64,000 nucleotides of DNA from Butyrivibrio sp. (GCA_015056575.1 SVGA01000021.1:1-64000), one strand, 5' to 3'; positions 1-9,623 are shown, counted from the stretch's first letter. The notes: generated by a model not told the origin, from the letters alone. Numbers and translations are program-made.

Positions 1-75
1 TGTGATGGGGATTATGTAACTAATGAGCAAATGAATGATAAGAAGTTTTTAAAACTGGTCAATGCAAATCTTTAA
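1..75 (+). CDS. C-terminal end of an unidentified protein (5' truncated by window)
   Basis: Frame 1 is open from the first base for 24 codons and stops with TAA at 73-75. The peptide ends in KKFLKLVNANL. A strong hairpin terminator begins nine bases after the stop, which supports this as the true 3' end of a gene that lies mostly outside the window. The fragment is too short to assign a family. Confidence 0.55.
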   Translation, partial: CDGDYVTNEQMNDKKFLKLVNANL

Positions 76-83
76 TTCATTTG

Positions 84-113
84 CCGGAAGCCTGTTCATG
101 GCTTCCGGTTTTC
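84..113 (+). terminator. Rho-independent terminator of the upstream partial gene
   Basis: Perfect 9-bp stem (CCGGAAGCC at 84-92, GGCTTCCGG at 100-108) with a 7-nt loop, followed by a T-rich tract (TTTTCT). It sits directly after the stop codon at 75. Confidence 0.85.
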
Positions 114-118
114 TATTT

Positions 119-393
119 GAGTCAGCTTGCTATTGTCGTGGTTTGACTTCAAATCAAGTATTCTTCAATATGAGTCAACTAATTGCTCGGTTATGGTTGA
201 CTTCAAACCTGGTATTTCCAATATGAGTCAACTGCTTAGTAGGAATCTATTGACTTCATATTTGTAATTACACATAATGAGTCAATCCCAGGCATAGTGC
301 TTGGTTGACCTAAATTCTATTAGTGTTCTTATTGAGTCATATGCACCGGCTAAAAGATATGACCTATTCTTGATAAAGTCTTATTTGAATCAA
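119..393. repeat. Tandem palindrome array, family A (about 5 units, 53-55 bp period)
   Basis: GAGTCA recurs at 119, 172, 225, 279 and 334, a period of 53-55 bp. Between these, TTGACTTCAAAT-like left arms begin at 143, 197, 250, 305 and, degenerate, 359. Each left arm pairs with the next ATATGAGTCAA-type right arm to give a 35-36 bp imperfect palindrome (143-178, 197-231, 250-285, 305-340, about 359-393). The 18-19 bp spacers between palindromes are not conserved. No ORF explains the region. Confidence 0.8.
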
Positions 394-651
394 TTTGGAT
401 TGCTGATTGTCAAGTAAAAATGACCCCGGCGGGCTGGCGACGGTATTTTGGACAGGGTAACCTGGGGGAGATAACTGCAAATATGCGATAAGGGAATGGC
501 ATAGGAACTTTCCAGGCGAAATTTTTTTGTATTATCTAAATGATCTTCCGCTTCGTCTCAGAAACAAAATATCCCATTAAATATTTATAAAAACCCTTTT
601 TGTTTGACGAAATTACGGTTATGATTATGTTTAGGAGGCAAATAAAAAGGG
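394..651. other. Intergenic leader without recognised element
   Basis: Between the repeat array and the GGDEF gene there is no convincing ORF, terminator or known riboswitch consensus. A GC-rich patch at 424-470 could fold but matches no family I can name. AGGAGG at 633-638 is the ribosome binding site of the next gene. TTGACG at 604-609 cannot serve that gene, because the transcript would start at or inside the binding site. Confidence 0.4.
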
Positions 652-2673
652 ATGTATTATTCATTAATTGCATTACTTGCAATGACAGTGAGTTTAATAT
701 TGAACTGGAAATACATCGGGCTGCTCTTTTCCGGGGCTGATGCGAAGAATGAGCAGCAACGGATAGGAATCCGCTACAGCCATTTTTTGTGTGCGGCAAA
801 CCTGTTCTATCTTGCGGAGATTGGATGGGGTATTTTGTATGGGAATCATGATAAGCCTGAATTCTTTACGTTTATATATATAAATACTATTTTCTATTTC
901 ATCTTTATGATTCTGACCATGCTGACATGGTCACGGTACATAGTTGTATATCTTGGCGGGAAAGGCCGTGGCTCCAAGATGCTGACTACCGGGTCCTGGG
1001 TGGCCTTTATACTGAGCATTGCCTGTCTGTTGCTCAATCGCTTTTATCCCTTTATTTTTTCATTTAATGATGCCCATGAGTACGTAGCGGAATCGGGAAG
1101 ATATCTTTTGTTTACCTATCTTCTCATCTCCTATGTGATAGTTGTTGTTTACATGCTGATTGCAGCAAAGAAGTCTACAGGCCGCCAACAGATAAGATGT
1201 CTGGCAGTGGCGTGTACCAGTATAGCGCTGGGAGTATCCATGGTTCTCCAGATCCTGTATTCTTTTTACCCTCTGTATGTGATCGGACTCCTTATCGGAA
1301 TATGTATGGTACATTCCTTCGTGGAAATGGGAGAGAAACAGGATAAAGAGATCCAGGATCGTATTGCGCAGGTTATGGCTGAGGACTACATCGCCATATA
1401 TTATATTGAAGTGGCTTCCGGAGAATATCTCGAATATGCCGGCAGACAGAGAGAATATATGGACATGCCTTCATCGGGAAAAGACTTCTTTAAGGCGTTT
1501 AGGGATAATATTGCCCGGAATGCATTTGTAGAAGATATGGAGCCCGCCGAGAGTTCTTTTACCAAGGAAGCGATGCTCAAAAACCTCGAAGGCCGGCGGT
1601 CTTTCTCCTGTAAATACAGATTTATGGTATACGGAGAACCAAGATTTTTCCTTATGACATACATGTACGCCGGAATCGATAAGCACCATCTGATCCTGTA
1701 TGAGAAGGACATAAATGATGAGCTTATGGCAGAGAAAAAGCGTAAGGAGAGTCAGAAGAAGACCATTACTTTTACTCAGATAGCCGAGAGTCTGGCTTCC
1801 AACTATGATGAGATCTACTATGTGGATATGAGGGACGACTCTTATGTGGGGTATGAAGCCAACAATATTTACGGCCAGCTGGAGATAAGCAAAACGGGAA
1901 AGAATTTTTACGTAGAATCCCTGGCCAATATTCCTCAGGTCGTTCATAGACAGGATCAGGAAATGCTGTACCAGTTCATGGACAAAGACACCATGATATC
2001 GTCTTTGGAGGACTGCAAGGTTCGCAGTATCGATTACAGGCTTGTGGTAGACGGTAAGTCCAAATACGCCAGAATGACCGTCAGAAAAACCAGTGACGGT
2101 TCTCATTTTATCATTGGTGTTGAGAATATCGATGATGAGATCAAGCGAGAGAAGCAGCATCTTAAGGCTCTTAAGACCGAGAAGGAGCTGGCAAGGCGGG
2201 ATGAGCTGACGGGAACAAAGAACAAAAACGCCTACAAGGAGCTTGAGGCTTCTGTGCAGGCAAATATAGAGAACGGCATGGACTGTCTGCCTTTTGCCCT
2301 TGTGGTATGTGATACCAACAACCTTAAAAAGATCAATGATACTCAGGGGCACGCTGCGGGTGACGAATATATCAAAGCCTCAGCGAAGCTTTTGTGTGAT
2401 ACCTTCGTGCATAGTCCCGTATTCAGAGTGGGAGGAGACGAATTTGTTGTGTTCATGCGCGGCGATGATTATGCAAGCAGACATGAACTGTTTGGCAAAT
2501 TGAAAGACCGGGTTATCAAGAACCAGGAATCAGGCACGGGTCCCATACTGGCTGCCGGTATTTCGGAATATGTTCCGAGCAAAGATGCTACAGTTGCCGA
2601 TGTATTTGAGCGTGCCGACAAAGAGATGTACGAGAACAAGCAGAAATTAAAAGAGTCGGATAAAAATGCCTGA
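652..2673 (+). CDS. Membrane-anchored diguanylate cyclase (GGDEF)
   Basis: 673-residue protein. The first ~230 residues hold about seven hydrophobic segments, forming a membrane sensor. A cytoplasmic middle region (~235-505) follows, with two PAS-like stretches that each begin near a tyrosine-rich YEIYY-type motif. The C-terminal GGDEF domain has an intact GGDEF signature at residues 594-598 (RVGGDEFVVF) and the upstream RDELTG start of the fold, so cyclic-di-GMP synthesis from GTP is expected. No RxxD inhibitory site is visible just before GGDEF, which suggests no product inhibition there. AGGAGG lies 13 nt before the ATG, a somewhat long spacing. The input signal is unknown. It faces an EAL protein elsewhere in the window (52112-53800). 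Confidence 0.9.
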   Translation: MYYSLIALLAMTVSLILNWKYIGLLFSGADAKNEQQRIGIRYSHFLCAANLFYLAEIGWGILYGNHDKPEFFTFIYINTIFYFIFMILTMLTWSRYIVVYLGGKGRGSKMLTTGSWVAFILSIACLLLNRFYPFIFSFNDAHEYVAESGRYLLFTYLLISYVIVVVYMLIAAKKSTGRQQIRCLAVACTSIALGVSMVLQILYSFYPLYVIGLLIGICMVHSFVEMGEKQDKEIQDRIAQVMAEDYIAIYYIEVASGEYLEYAGRQREYMDMPSSGKDFFKAFRDNIARNAFVEDMEPAESSFTKEAMLKNLEGRRSFSCKYRFMVYGEPRFFLMTYMYAGIDKHHLILYEKDINDELMAEKKRKESQKKTITFTQIAESLASNYDEIYYVDMRDDSYVGYEANNIYGQLEISKTGKNFYVESLANIPQVVHRQDQEMLYQFMDKDTMISSLEDCKVRSIDYRLVVDGKSKYARMTVRKTSDGSHFIIGVENIDDEIKREKQHLKALKTEKELARRDELTGTKNKNAYKELEASVQANIENGMDCLPFALVVCDTNNLKKINDTQGHAAGDEYIKASAKLLCDTFVHSPVFRVGGDEFVVFMRGDDYASRHELFGKLKDRVIKNQESGTGPILAAGISEYVPSKDATVADVFERADKEMYENKQKLKESDKNA

Positions 2674-2823
2674 GGGTTTTTGGCAGAACAAAAGCTACAC
2701 AGACACATGCAGCATAAAGGCATTGATAAAGGCGGGTTACCGGCCGAATTAACCGAGGAATTGTGGAATAATCTTCCGTTTCGTTGTAATATTATCTAAG
2801 GGGAGAAGCGGGAGATTTAGTGT

Positions 2824-5568
2824 ATGAAAAATGAAGATTATTCTTTCTCAGACTATCTGAAAGAAAACAAAAAGAAGCCCATGATCATCGCGATTGTTGT
2901 TTTCGCTTTGATCGCGCTGGTTTTTGTGTGCACCGGGGTATTCACACACAGGTACGGCGTCAAGCAGCCGGGGGCTGAAACATTAGATGATGCAGCCGAT
3001 GAGCTGTCCCGGAAGGCTTTAGAGCCCATTGACCGGGAATCTGTAGATCTTTCCAACGTCAAAATCATAAGCGAACTCGATAAGGTAGACCTTACCGCCA
3101 GAAAGCACGCATCCGGTTCCAGACAAAGGGGGATGGAATGGGATGAGGGCTTTTTGACCATGTCCGGAGATAAGGCCCAGTACCTTTTTATTGACAAGGC
3201 AGACGGAAAAGAGCTGTCTTGTGAAGTTTACTCAGCCGATGGGGGAGGGACCATCAACAGGATCGTTACCTATAAGGAGGCCGGCGACGGTCGCCCCGAG
3301 ATAATCGAGTATTTTTACAGGGACAACAAGCCCTATTTTATATCCAAGAGAAATGAGGAGGTCTATACTCCGGCCTACGATTCCACGGACAAGCCGGGAG
3401 TAAGGTTCTACTTTAAGGACGACGTCCTTGTAAGATCCAGGACCGTTGTTGAGGGTACTATGCTGGTAAGCCAGACAGGTCTTTATATTGACAACAATCC
3501 CGACTATGAGGAGTTTGAGTACTACACGGCTCCTGATGTTGTCAAGCTTCAGTATGACAGATTTGAGCAGGAATGGCTCAACAAGGCTTATAACATCCTT
3601 GATGCTGTACGAAATACCAAAGCCATAGGCAGAGTAAGCGGTAAGGTCACTGACGATCAGGGAAAAGAGCTGGCTGATATAAAGGTACTTATCCAAAAAG
3701 CCTCGGACGGGAACATCATCTATGGGACGCAGACCGATGCCGAGGGGCATTTTAGCGTAAATGTTAAGCTTGATAAGGACAGCTATCGCATATGCGTTCT
3801 TGGAAATGAAAAACTGAGCGATGCATATATCTATGATTGCGTATTGGATTTTAGCAGCGGTGTTCATGAGTACAACAATATTGTGCTTTATCCCAAGGAT
3901 GCTGAAGTCTGTGATGTTTCTTTTAACGTTTACGACGCAGAAGAATATCGCCATGACAGTTCTTTTGCCGGCGGTGTCTTTTCCAGGATATGTATAAGAG
4001 AAGGCAAGGGCAACAGACTTGGGGATAAGATAGCGGAGTGCTACAGCAATACAAAGGGAGAGGTTGAGACCGCGTTAAAGCCCGGATTCTATACTCTGGA
4101 GACCATCAGTGAAGGCTATGCCACAGGATACACCAACATCGAGGTGACAAAGTACGGCTGCAAAAAGAAGCTCTATGTGGTAAAGACGCCCTCTGAGAAT
4201 ACCGCAAAGCTGGTCCTTGGCTGGGACCGGGATATAGATCTTGATCTGACAGTTTTTACCCCGGCATACGAAGCCCGGGGGGACATGGCAAGGATAAGCA
4301 GGGATACCTTTGAGGATGCCCTTGGAAACAGACTGGTCGCCGATAATGCCGGCGGCTGCGAGGCCGCTGTTGTAAACACTGCTGCCGGTGGAGGCTACAG
4401 GGCTTATGTGAGCTGTTATTCGGATATAATTTCCGGAGCCTACGGCAACAATGACCTTAGTAAGAGCAGCCCTACGATCTATGTATATTTTCCTGACGGC
4501 ACCTGCAAGGCAGTAGAACTTGGGGGCACCCCGGGAGGCGTTCTGTGGGAAGCTATGGAGCTAAATGGGAGTACGGTGACTTTCGGCAATCGCTTCTACA
4601 ATACTGTCGGCGGCAAGGAATGGTGGCTGGAAAACAAGTCCATAAGCGGTGGCAGCGAGAATGTGCGCTATAAGAGCGGAATGCAGATCAAGGGAAGACT
4701 TGAATCCGATTTCTCATATGCCTATGCAAACAAGGACTGGATAAATAACAAGAAGTTTTTCCTAAGATTTGATGATGAGATCAATATAGTTGTTTCCGAC
4801 GGTGAACAGGAACAGACTGTAAATACCGACAGAGTGGATGTAAGGCTGGATCTTGCAAAGGATTACAATATCCTAAGCCACCTTGACCTTCATATTGGCC
4901 AGTATGTAGAGGGCTCGATCAAGGAGATAGGAACTTCCGAGGAGGGCAGGCTATATCTGGTGCTTGAGTCGCTGGCTCTTTTGCGGGATAAGACTGACAG
5001 CGAGCCGGCTGTGCCCATGGAATACCTGGGACTTCTGGCGGACAGTATAAAGGACGGAGCGGTGGCATATTCGGTCATCTATGTCAACGATAACCCGACG
5101 CCTGAGCTGGTTATCCTTAATCCTCAGGGGGCATCTCATGAGAGCGGAGCAAAGATCTACACCTATGATAACGGCAGCGTGGATCTTATAGGTTCCTTTG
5201 GATTCTGGGGCGGAAGCTTCACCTATTACCCCATGAAGAATCTTATATGCGTGGAGGAGACCGGCGGCGGAAGTCATATGGAGAGCTACTGTTCCTTTGA
5301 CCAATATACTGTAAATACAATCGGCTACGAGTCCAGTCTGGACTTTCCCGAATACGGCATTTCAAAGGTGAACGGACAGTACACCATGAACGGCACGGAA
5401 TATGTCAATCCTATGCCCGGAAGGGGCAATGTGGTGCCTGTGACCCCCGAGGAATATGAGAAGCAGATCAGGACCCTGTTTAGCGGAATAAGCAGGAACA
5501 CCGGAAGATATATAGACCTTGATTCCTGCAGACTGGCATCAAAGATTGAGGACATCAGATTCAATTGA
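2824..5568 (+). CDS. Large single-span membrane protein with carboxypeptidase-regulatory-like and YfaP-like domains
   Basis: 914 residues. A basic cytoplasmic stub is followed by one membrane span at about 19-41, so most of the protein lies outside the cell. A carboxypeptidase-regulatory/Cna-B-like beta-sandwich starts near residue 270 (GKVTDDQGKELADI). From about 462, LGWDRDIDLDLTVFTP resembles the DUF2135/YfaP fold that often follows such domains. The C-terminal ~250 residues contain aromatic, glycine-rich beta segments I do not recognise. No sortase motif or catalytic residues are evident. It lies 150 bp after the cyclase gene in the same direction. A surface or cell-envelope role is inferred from topology only. 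Confidence 0.7.
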   Translation: MKNEDYSFSDYLKENKKKPMIIAIVVFALIALVFVCTGVFTHRYGVKQPGAETLDDAADELSRKALEPIDRESVDLSNVKIISELDKVDLTARKHASGSRQRGMEWDEGFLTMSGDKAQYLFIDKADGKELSCEVYSADGGGTINRIVTYKEAGDGRPEIIEYFYRDNKPYFISKRNEEVYTPAYDSTDKPGVRFYFKDDVLVRSRTVVEGTMLVSQTGLYIDNNPDYEEFEYYTAPDVVKLQYDRFEQEWLNKAYNILDAVRNTKAIGRVSGKVTDDQGKELADIKVLIQKASDGNIIYGTQTDAEGHFSVNVKLDKDSYRICVLGNEKLSDAYIYDCVLDFSSGVHEYNNIVLYPKDAEVCDVSFNVYDAEEYRHDSSFAGGVFSRICIREGKGNRLGDKIAECYSNTKGEVETALKPGFYTLETISEGYATGYTNIEVTKYGCKKKLYVVKTPSENTAKLVLGWDRDIDLDLTVFTPAYEARGDMARISRDTFEDALGNRLVADNAGGCEAAVVNTAAGGGYRAYVSCYSDIISGAYGNNDLSKSSPTIYVYFPDGTCKAVELGGTPGGVLWEAMELNGSTVTFGNRFYNTVGGKEWWLENKSISGGSENVRYKSGMQIKGRLESDFSYAYANKDWINNKKFFLRFDDEINIVVSDGEQEQTVNTDRVDVRLDLAKDYNILSHLDLHIGQYVEGSIKEIGTSEEGRLYLVLESLALLRDKTDSEPAVPMEYLGLLADSIKDGAVAYSVIYVNDNPTPELVILNPQGASHESGAKIYTYDNGSVDLIGSFGFWGGSFTYYPMKNLICVEETGGGSHMESYCSFDQYTVNTIGYESSLDFPEYGISKVNGQYTMNGTEYVNPMPGRGNVVPVTPEEYEKQIRTLFSGISRNTGRYIDLDSCRLASKIEDIRFN

Positions 5569-5583
5569 TCATGGAGGCAAAAA

Positions 5584-5615
5584 AGAGGGACCTGTCGTAG
5601 ATGGCCGGTTCCTCT
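5584..5615 (+). terminator. Weak terminator-like hairpin
   Basis: 9-bp stem with one G-T pair (AGAGGGACC at 5584-5592, GGTTCCTCT at 5607-5615) immediately after the 914-residue protein gene. The following tract is TATATTAG, not a clean T run, so termination may be partial. Confidence 0.4.
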
Positions 5616-5656
5616 TATATTAGTATTTCGCACAAAAATGTATTAAAATATAATGT

Positions 5657-8602
5657 ATGAACCAGAAAGAGAATGTGATCGGACATTATCTTAATCCACT
5701 TCAGGTATGGGCGCTGTCCTTCGGCTGTGCTGTTGGATGGGGCGCTTTTGTCATGCCCGGCAACAAGTTTCTTCCTTTGGCGGGACCATGGGGGACGGCT
5801 CTTGGGATCCTGCTGGGCGCCTTTATCATGCTCATTATCGGAGTCAATTACCACTATCTTATAAATAAGTACCCGGAGGCCACAGGCGGCACCATGACAT
5901 ATACGGCAAATCTCTTTGGGTACGATCAGGGTTTTTTGAATTCCTGGTTCCTGATGCTGGTGTACATCGCCATAATCTGGGCCAACGCCTCGGCCCTTGG
6001 CCTTATAAGCAAGTATCTTCTTGGAAATACCTTCAGGTTTGGCTTCAGATATGAGATTCTTGGCTACGAAGTGTACATGGGCGAAGTCATGCTGTCCATG
6101 GCGGCCATGATAATCTGCGGAGTTATCTGTACCTACGGGAAAAGATTCGCCGCCAACCTCCAGGTTCTCTTTGCACTGATACTTATCGGAGGGATTCTTC
6201 TGTGTTATTTTGTGACCTGCAGAGCCTCAGGTTCTTTTGTGGGTATTGACGCTTCACCCGGGTTTGCCGCCACCGGCCGGGGAAAGGCAATACAGGTCAT
6301 TTCCATCGCTGTTCTGTGTCCCTGGGCTTTTGTGGGATTTGAGAGCATATCCAATTCAAGCCTTGGTTTTAACTTTTCTACCAAAAAAGTCTTTGGGATC
6401 ATTCTGACAGCTCTTTTCAGCAGTGCTCTTGCGTACATCCTGCTGACCTTCCTTGCAACCTCCGCACAGCCCGAGGGCTTTATGGGATGGCGGGATTACA
6501 TCAATAATCTGGATAGCCTTGATGGGATCAAGGGCCTTCCGGTGTTCTTTTCGGTGGGCAGCAGCATGGGACCGGCAGGGATCGTTATCCTGGGGCTGTG
6601 TGCTTTTGCCGGTATCATGACCGGTATCATCGGCAATCTTATCGCCTGCAGCCGGCTTATCTATGCCATGGCAAAGGAGGGGTTCCTTCCCAAATGGTTT
6701 GGGGAGCTTAACAAGGAAAAAGCCCCAAGCAATGCCATTATCTTCATCACGGTGATATCTCTTTTCATCCCTTTCCTGGGAAGAACCACCATTGGCTGGA
6801 TCGTAGATGTCACCACTGTGGGTGCGACCATTGTCTATACCTACACCTCGGCTTCTGCCTACGCCGGTGCAAAAATGGACCGTAACCTGCCTGTTCAGAT
6901 CACAGGCGTTGCGGGAATTGTATTTTCTATGTTTCTTACGGCATACTTTGTTATATCCTCCAATGAGATCACTGCAACAGAATCATACCTGATCCTGATC
7001 ATATGGAGTGTGCTGGGCTTTATCTATTTCAGATTCCTGTTTGACAGGGATACGAAAAACAGATTCGGTAAATCCACGGTTGTATGGGTCTCGGTTCTTA
7101 TTCTGATCTTTGCCACGTCTCTTATGTGGATCAAAAAGACCATGGATGTAATGACTCTCAATATCGTTGAAAACATCAGGAAATACTACGAGTCCCTCGG
7201 CTTTTCCGGAAACATGGCGGTAATAAGGCGAACGGAGAACTTAATAGATTCCCAGCTTCGCTACGCTGACAGGACCATGACCTGGAACAGTATAGTCCAG
7301 ATGATGATCATCATATTATCCCTGATCATAATGCTCAGCCTGTATGCCATTATTGAAAGGCGCGAGCGCAAAGCTGAGATCGATAAGATCAAGGCCGATG
7401 AGATGAATAAGGCCAAGACCGTTTTTCTCTCCAACATGTCCCACGATATCAGGACCCCTATGAACGCCATAATCGGCTACATCAATATCGCTGAAAAAGA
7501 GGCTAAGAACGAGGAGGAACTTCGGGATTACCTTCAAAAGATCAAAGGTTCAAGCCATCATCTTCTTGCACTTATCAATGATGTCCTGGAGATGAGCAGG
7601 ATCGAGAGCGGCAAGATGGAACTTGAGCCTGTGCCCACCAACTTAAGAAAAACGATTCTGGGAGTCAACGATCTGTTTGCGGTACAGATGTCGGAGAAGA
7701 ATATCGATTTTGAAGTGGATGTCGAAGGTATCAGACACAGAGGCGTTTACTGCGACAGGAACAGGCTTAACAGGCTTCTTCTGAACCTTATCAGCAACGC
7801 ATATAAGTTTACTCCCGATGGCGGGAAGATAACTGTACGTGTAATGGAGATGCCCTCAGACAAAGAAGGCTATGCTCATTACGAGCTGCGGGTAAAGGAC
7901 AATGGGATCGGAATGAGCGAGGAATTTGTGGCCAGGGTTTTTGATGCCTTTGAGAGAGAGCGCAGAAACGAGGTTGATGAGATTCAGGGAACCGGTCTTG
8001 GAATGAGTATCTGCAAGAGTATCGTGGATCTTATGGGTGGAACCATTGAGTGCAGATCAGTGCTGAACAAGGGCACTGAGTTCATAATAAACCTGGAGCT
8101 TAAGCTTCTTGAAGAGGATAAGCTTGATATCGTAATGGCCACTGACGGTAATAAACACAGTATTCGGACCATGGTGGATCTTTCCTCAAAGCGGGTCCTT
8201 CTTGTGGAGGATATTGCTGTCAACAGGAAGATAGCAACCGTGCAGCTTACGGGACTGGGCCTTACGGTGGACCAGGCGGAAAACGGGCAGGAAGCCGTGG
8301 ATATCCTTAATATTACCGAGCCCGGGTTCTATGACGCGGTCATTACGGATATACAGATGCCTATAATGAATGGGTATGAGGCTGCCCGGGCCATCAGACA
8401 TTCAGACCGAAAGGACCTTAGGACGATCCCCATTATAGCCATGACAGCCAATGCTTTTTCCGATGACATAAAACGGGCCTTCGAGGCAGGAATGAATGCG
8501 CATGTTGCAAAACCCATAGATATGGTTATACTTGAAAATACATTGAGAGATGTTTTTGCAGAAAAACTAAAAGAGGAGAAAAAGGCAAATGAGAAGATTT
8601 GA
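5657..8602 (+). CDS. APC-family amino-acid permease fused to hybrid histidine kinase and receiver
   Basis: 981-residue fusion. Residues 1 to ~490 are a full APC-type permease with about 12 spans (first span WALSFGCAVGWGAFVMPG; periplasmic and inner loops as in amino-acid transporters). A further span near 550-575 leads into a HisKA domain with phospho-acceptor His596 in NMSHDIRTPMNA, then an HATPase domain (NAYKFTPDGG, DNGIGM, GTGLGMSI). A receiver domain follows, with phospho-acceptor Asp898 in ITDIQMP and a conserved late lysine (AKPID). All kinase boxes look intact. The transporter part probably senses or imports an amino acid or other solute and gates the kinase. No Shine-Dalgarno precedes the ATG, but the first membrane segment requires a start near here. 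It overlaps the glycosidase gene by 14 bp. Confidence 0.88.
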   Translation: MNQKENVIGHYLNPLQVWALSFGCAVGWGAFVMPGNKFLPLAGPWGTALGILLGAFIMLIIGVNYHYLINKYPEATGGTMTYTANLFGYDQGFLNSWFLMLVYIAIIWANASALGLISKYLLGNTFRFGFRYEILGYEVYMGEVMLSMAAMIICGVICTYGKRFAANLQVLFALILIGGILLCYFVTCRASGSFVGIDASPGFAATGRGKAIQVISIAVLCPWAFVGFESISNSSLGFNFSTKKVFGIILTALFSSALAYILLTFLATSAQPEGFMGWRDYINNLDSLDGIKGLPVFFSVGSSMGPAGIVILGLCAFAGIMTGIIGNLIACSRLIYAMAKEGFLPKWFGELNKEKAPSNAIIFITVISLFIPFLGRTTIGWIVDVTTVGATIVYTYTSASAYAGAKMDRNLPVQITGVAGIVFSMFLTAYFVISSNEITATESYLILIIWSVLGFIYFRFLFDRDTKNRFGKSTVVWVSVLILIFATSLMWIKKTMDVMTLNIVENIRKYYESLGFSGNMAVIRRTENLIDSQLRYADRTMTWNSIVQMMIIILSLIIMLSLYAIIERRERKAEIDKIKADEMNKAKTVFLSNMSHDIRTPMNAIIGYINIAEKEAKNEEELRDYLQKIKGSSHHLLALINDVLEMSRIESGKMELEPVPTNLRKTILGVNDLFAVQMSEKNIDFEVDVEGIRHRGVYCDRNRLNRLLLNLISNAYKFTPDGGKITVRVMEMPSDKEGYAHYELRVKDNGIGMSEEFVARVFDAFERERRNEVDEIQGTGLGMSICKSIVDLMGGTIECRSVLNKGTEFIINLELKLLEEDKLDIVMATDGNKHSIRTMVDLSSKRVLLVEDIAVNRKIATVQLTGLGLTVDQAENGQEAVDILNITEPGFYDAVITDIQMPIMNGYEAARAIRHSDRKDLRTIPIIAMTANAFSDDIKRAFEAGMNAHVAKPIDMVILENTLRDVFAEKLKEEKKANEKI

Positions 8603-9623
8603 AGGTTACCAGAAGGGCGTTAATCTGGGCGGATGGCTTTCTCAGGCAGATGAGAAGACCAAAGAGCACTATGACACTTTTATCGGAAGGGAAGATATTG
8701 AGCGCATTGCCGGCTTTGGCTGCGACCATGTGAGGGTTCCTGTGGATTATATAGTGATCGAGGGCGAAGACGGCTCCATGTTGGAGGAGGGATATAAGTA
8801 TATTGACAATGTTATCGCCTGGTGCAGAGAGTTTCATCTTAACGTGCTTATTGATATGCACAATACTTTCGGATATACCTTTGATCCACTGGAAGTAAAC
8901 GGAGACAAGGAGATTTTCTTCAGAGACGAGAAGCTCCAGGAGCGTTTCTATACCATGTGGGACAGGATTTCAAAAAGATATGCCGATCAGGAGGATGTAG
9001 CCTTTGAGCTTTTGAACGAGGTTATCTCTCCCGATGTTAAGGACAGCTGGAATGCCATCGCGGACAAGGCTGTTGATGTTATAAGGAAGAATGCTCCCAA
9101 GGCTTACATTGTTATCGGTGGTGTTTGCTACAACAACGTAAGGAGCGTGCCCCTTCTCAATCCTCCCAAGGACGATCACATCGTATACAACTTCCATTGC
9201 TACGAGCCGATGATCTTTACCCACCAGAGAGCTTACTGGATGGAGGAGATGCCAAAGGATATTACTGTTACATATCCCGCTACCATTAAGGAATACTCCG
9301 AGCAGTCCAAGGGATTCGATCCCAACTGGGCAGGAGCTATTCTAAACATGAAGGCCAAGGAGACCAACGCAGACTATTTTGCGGAGCTCTTTGAGCCCGC
9401 TGTGGAAGCAGCCGTAAAGAATGATGCGCCTCTTTACTGCGGCGAATACGGTGTTATCGACCAGGCTCCCGCTGAGTCCACCATCAAATGGATCAAGGAT
9501 ATCCACGATGCATTCGAAAGATATGGGATCGGAAGATCACTTTGGAACTACAAGGAAAAAGACTTCGGGCTTATCGGCCCTCATTATGACAGTGTTCGTG
9601 ATGAGATGGTAAAGAGTCTCTGA
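8589..9623 (+). CDS. Cytoplasmic glycoside hydrolase family 5 enzyme
   Basis: 344 residues, a single GH5 (beta/alpha)8 barrel with no signal peptide, so it acts inside the cell, probably on imported beta-linked oligosaccharides. The opening KGVNLGGWL and HVRVPVDY are typical of GH5. The acid/base is Glu144 in ELLNEV and the nucleophile Glu286 in YCGEYGV. The NFHCYEP and WNYKEKDFG segments also fit. Subfamily and substrate cannot be read from sequence alone. The gene starts inside the end of the permease-kinase gene (14-bp overlap), which suggests translational coupling. Its 3' end overlaps the convergent AraC gene by 40 bp. Confidence 0.88.
   Translation: MRRFEGYQKGVNLGGWLSQADEKTKEHYDTFIGREDIERIAGFGCDHVRVPVDYIVIEGEDGSMLEEGYKYIDNVIAWCREFHLNVLIDMHNTFGYTFDPLEVNGDKEIFFRDEKLQERFYTMWDRISKRYADQEDVAFELLNEVISPDVKDSWNAIADKAVDVIRKNAPKAYIVIGGVCYNNVRSVPLLNPPKDDHIVYNFHCYEPMIFTHQRAYWMEEMPKDITVTYPATIKEYSEQSKGFDPNWAGAILNMKAKETNADYFAELFEPAVEAAVKNDAPLYCGEYGVIDQAPAESTIKWIKDIHDAFERYGIGRSLWNYKEKDFGLIGPHYDSVRDEMVKSL

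Noticed and set aside
424..520. Cyclic-di-GMP riboswitch upstream of the diguanylate cyclase
   Set aside because: The GC-rich patch does not show the conserved GEMM core or a tetraloop-receptor arrangement.
604..632. Promoter TTGACG with TATGTT before the GGDEF gene
   Set aside because: The transcript would begin at or inside the AGGAGG ribosome binding site, so it cannot express this gene well.
1471..2352. Long minus-strand ORF opposite the diguanylate cyclase
   Set aside because: It lies wholly antisense to a well-supported coding gene and has no recognisable domain or binding site.
5649..5654. TATAAT box three bases before the permease-kinase ATG
   Set aside because: Transcription would start after the ATG and there is no -35 box, so it is probably coincidental.
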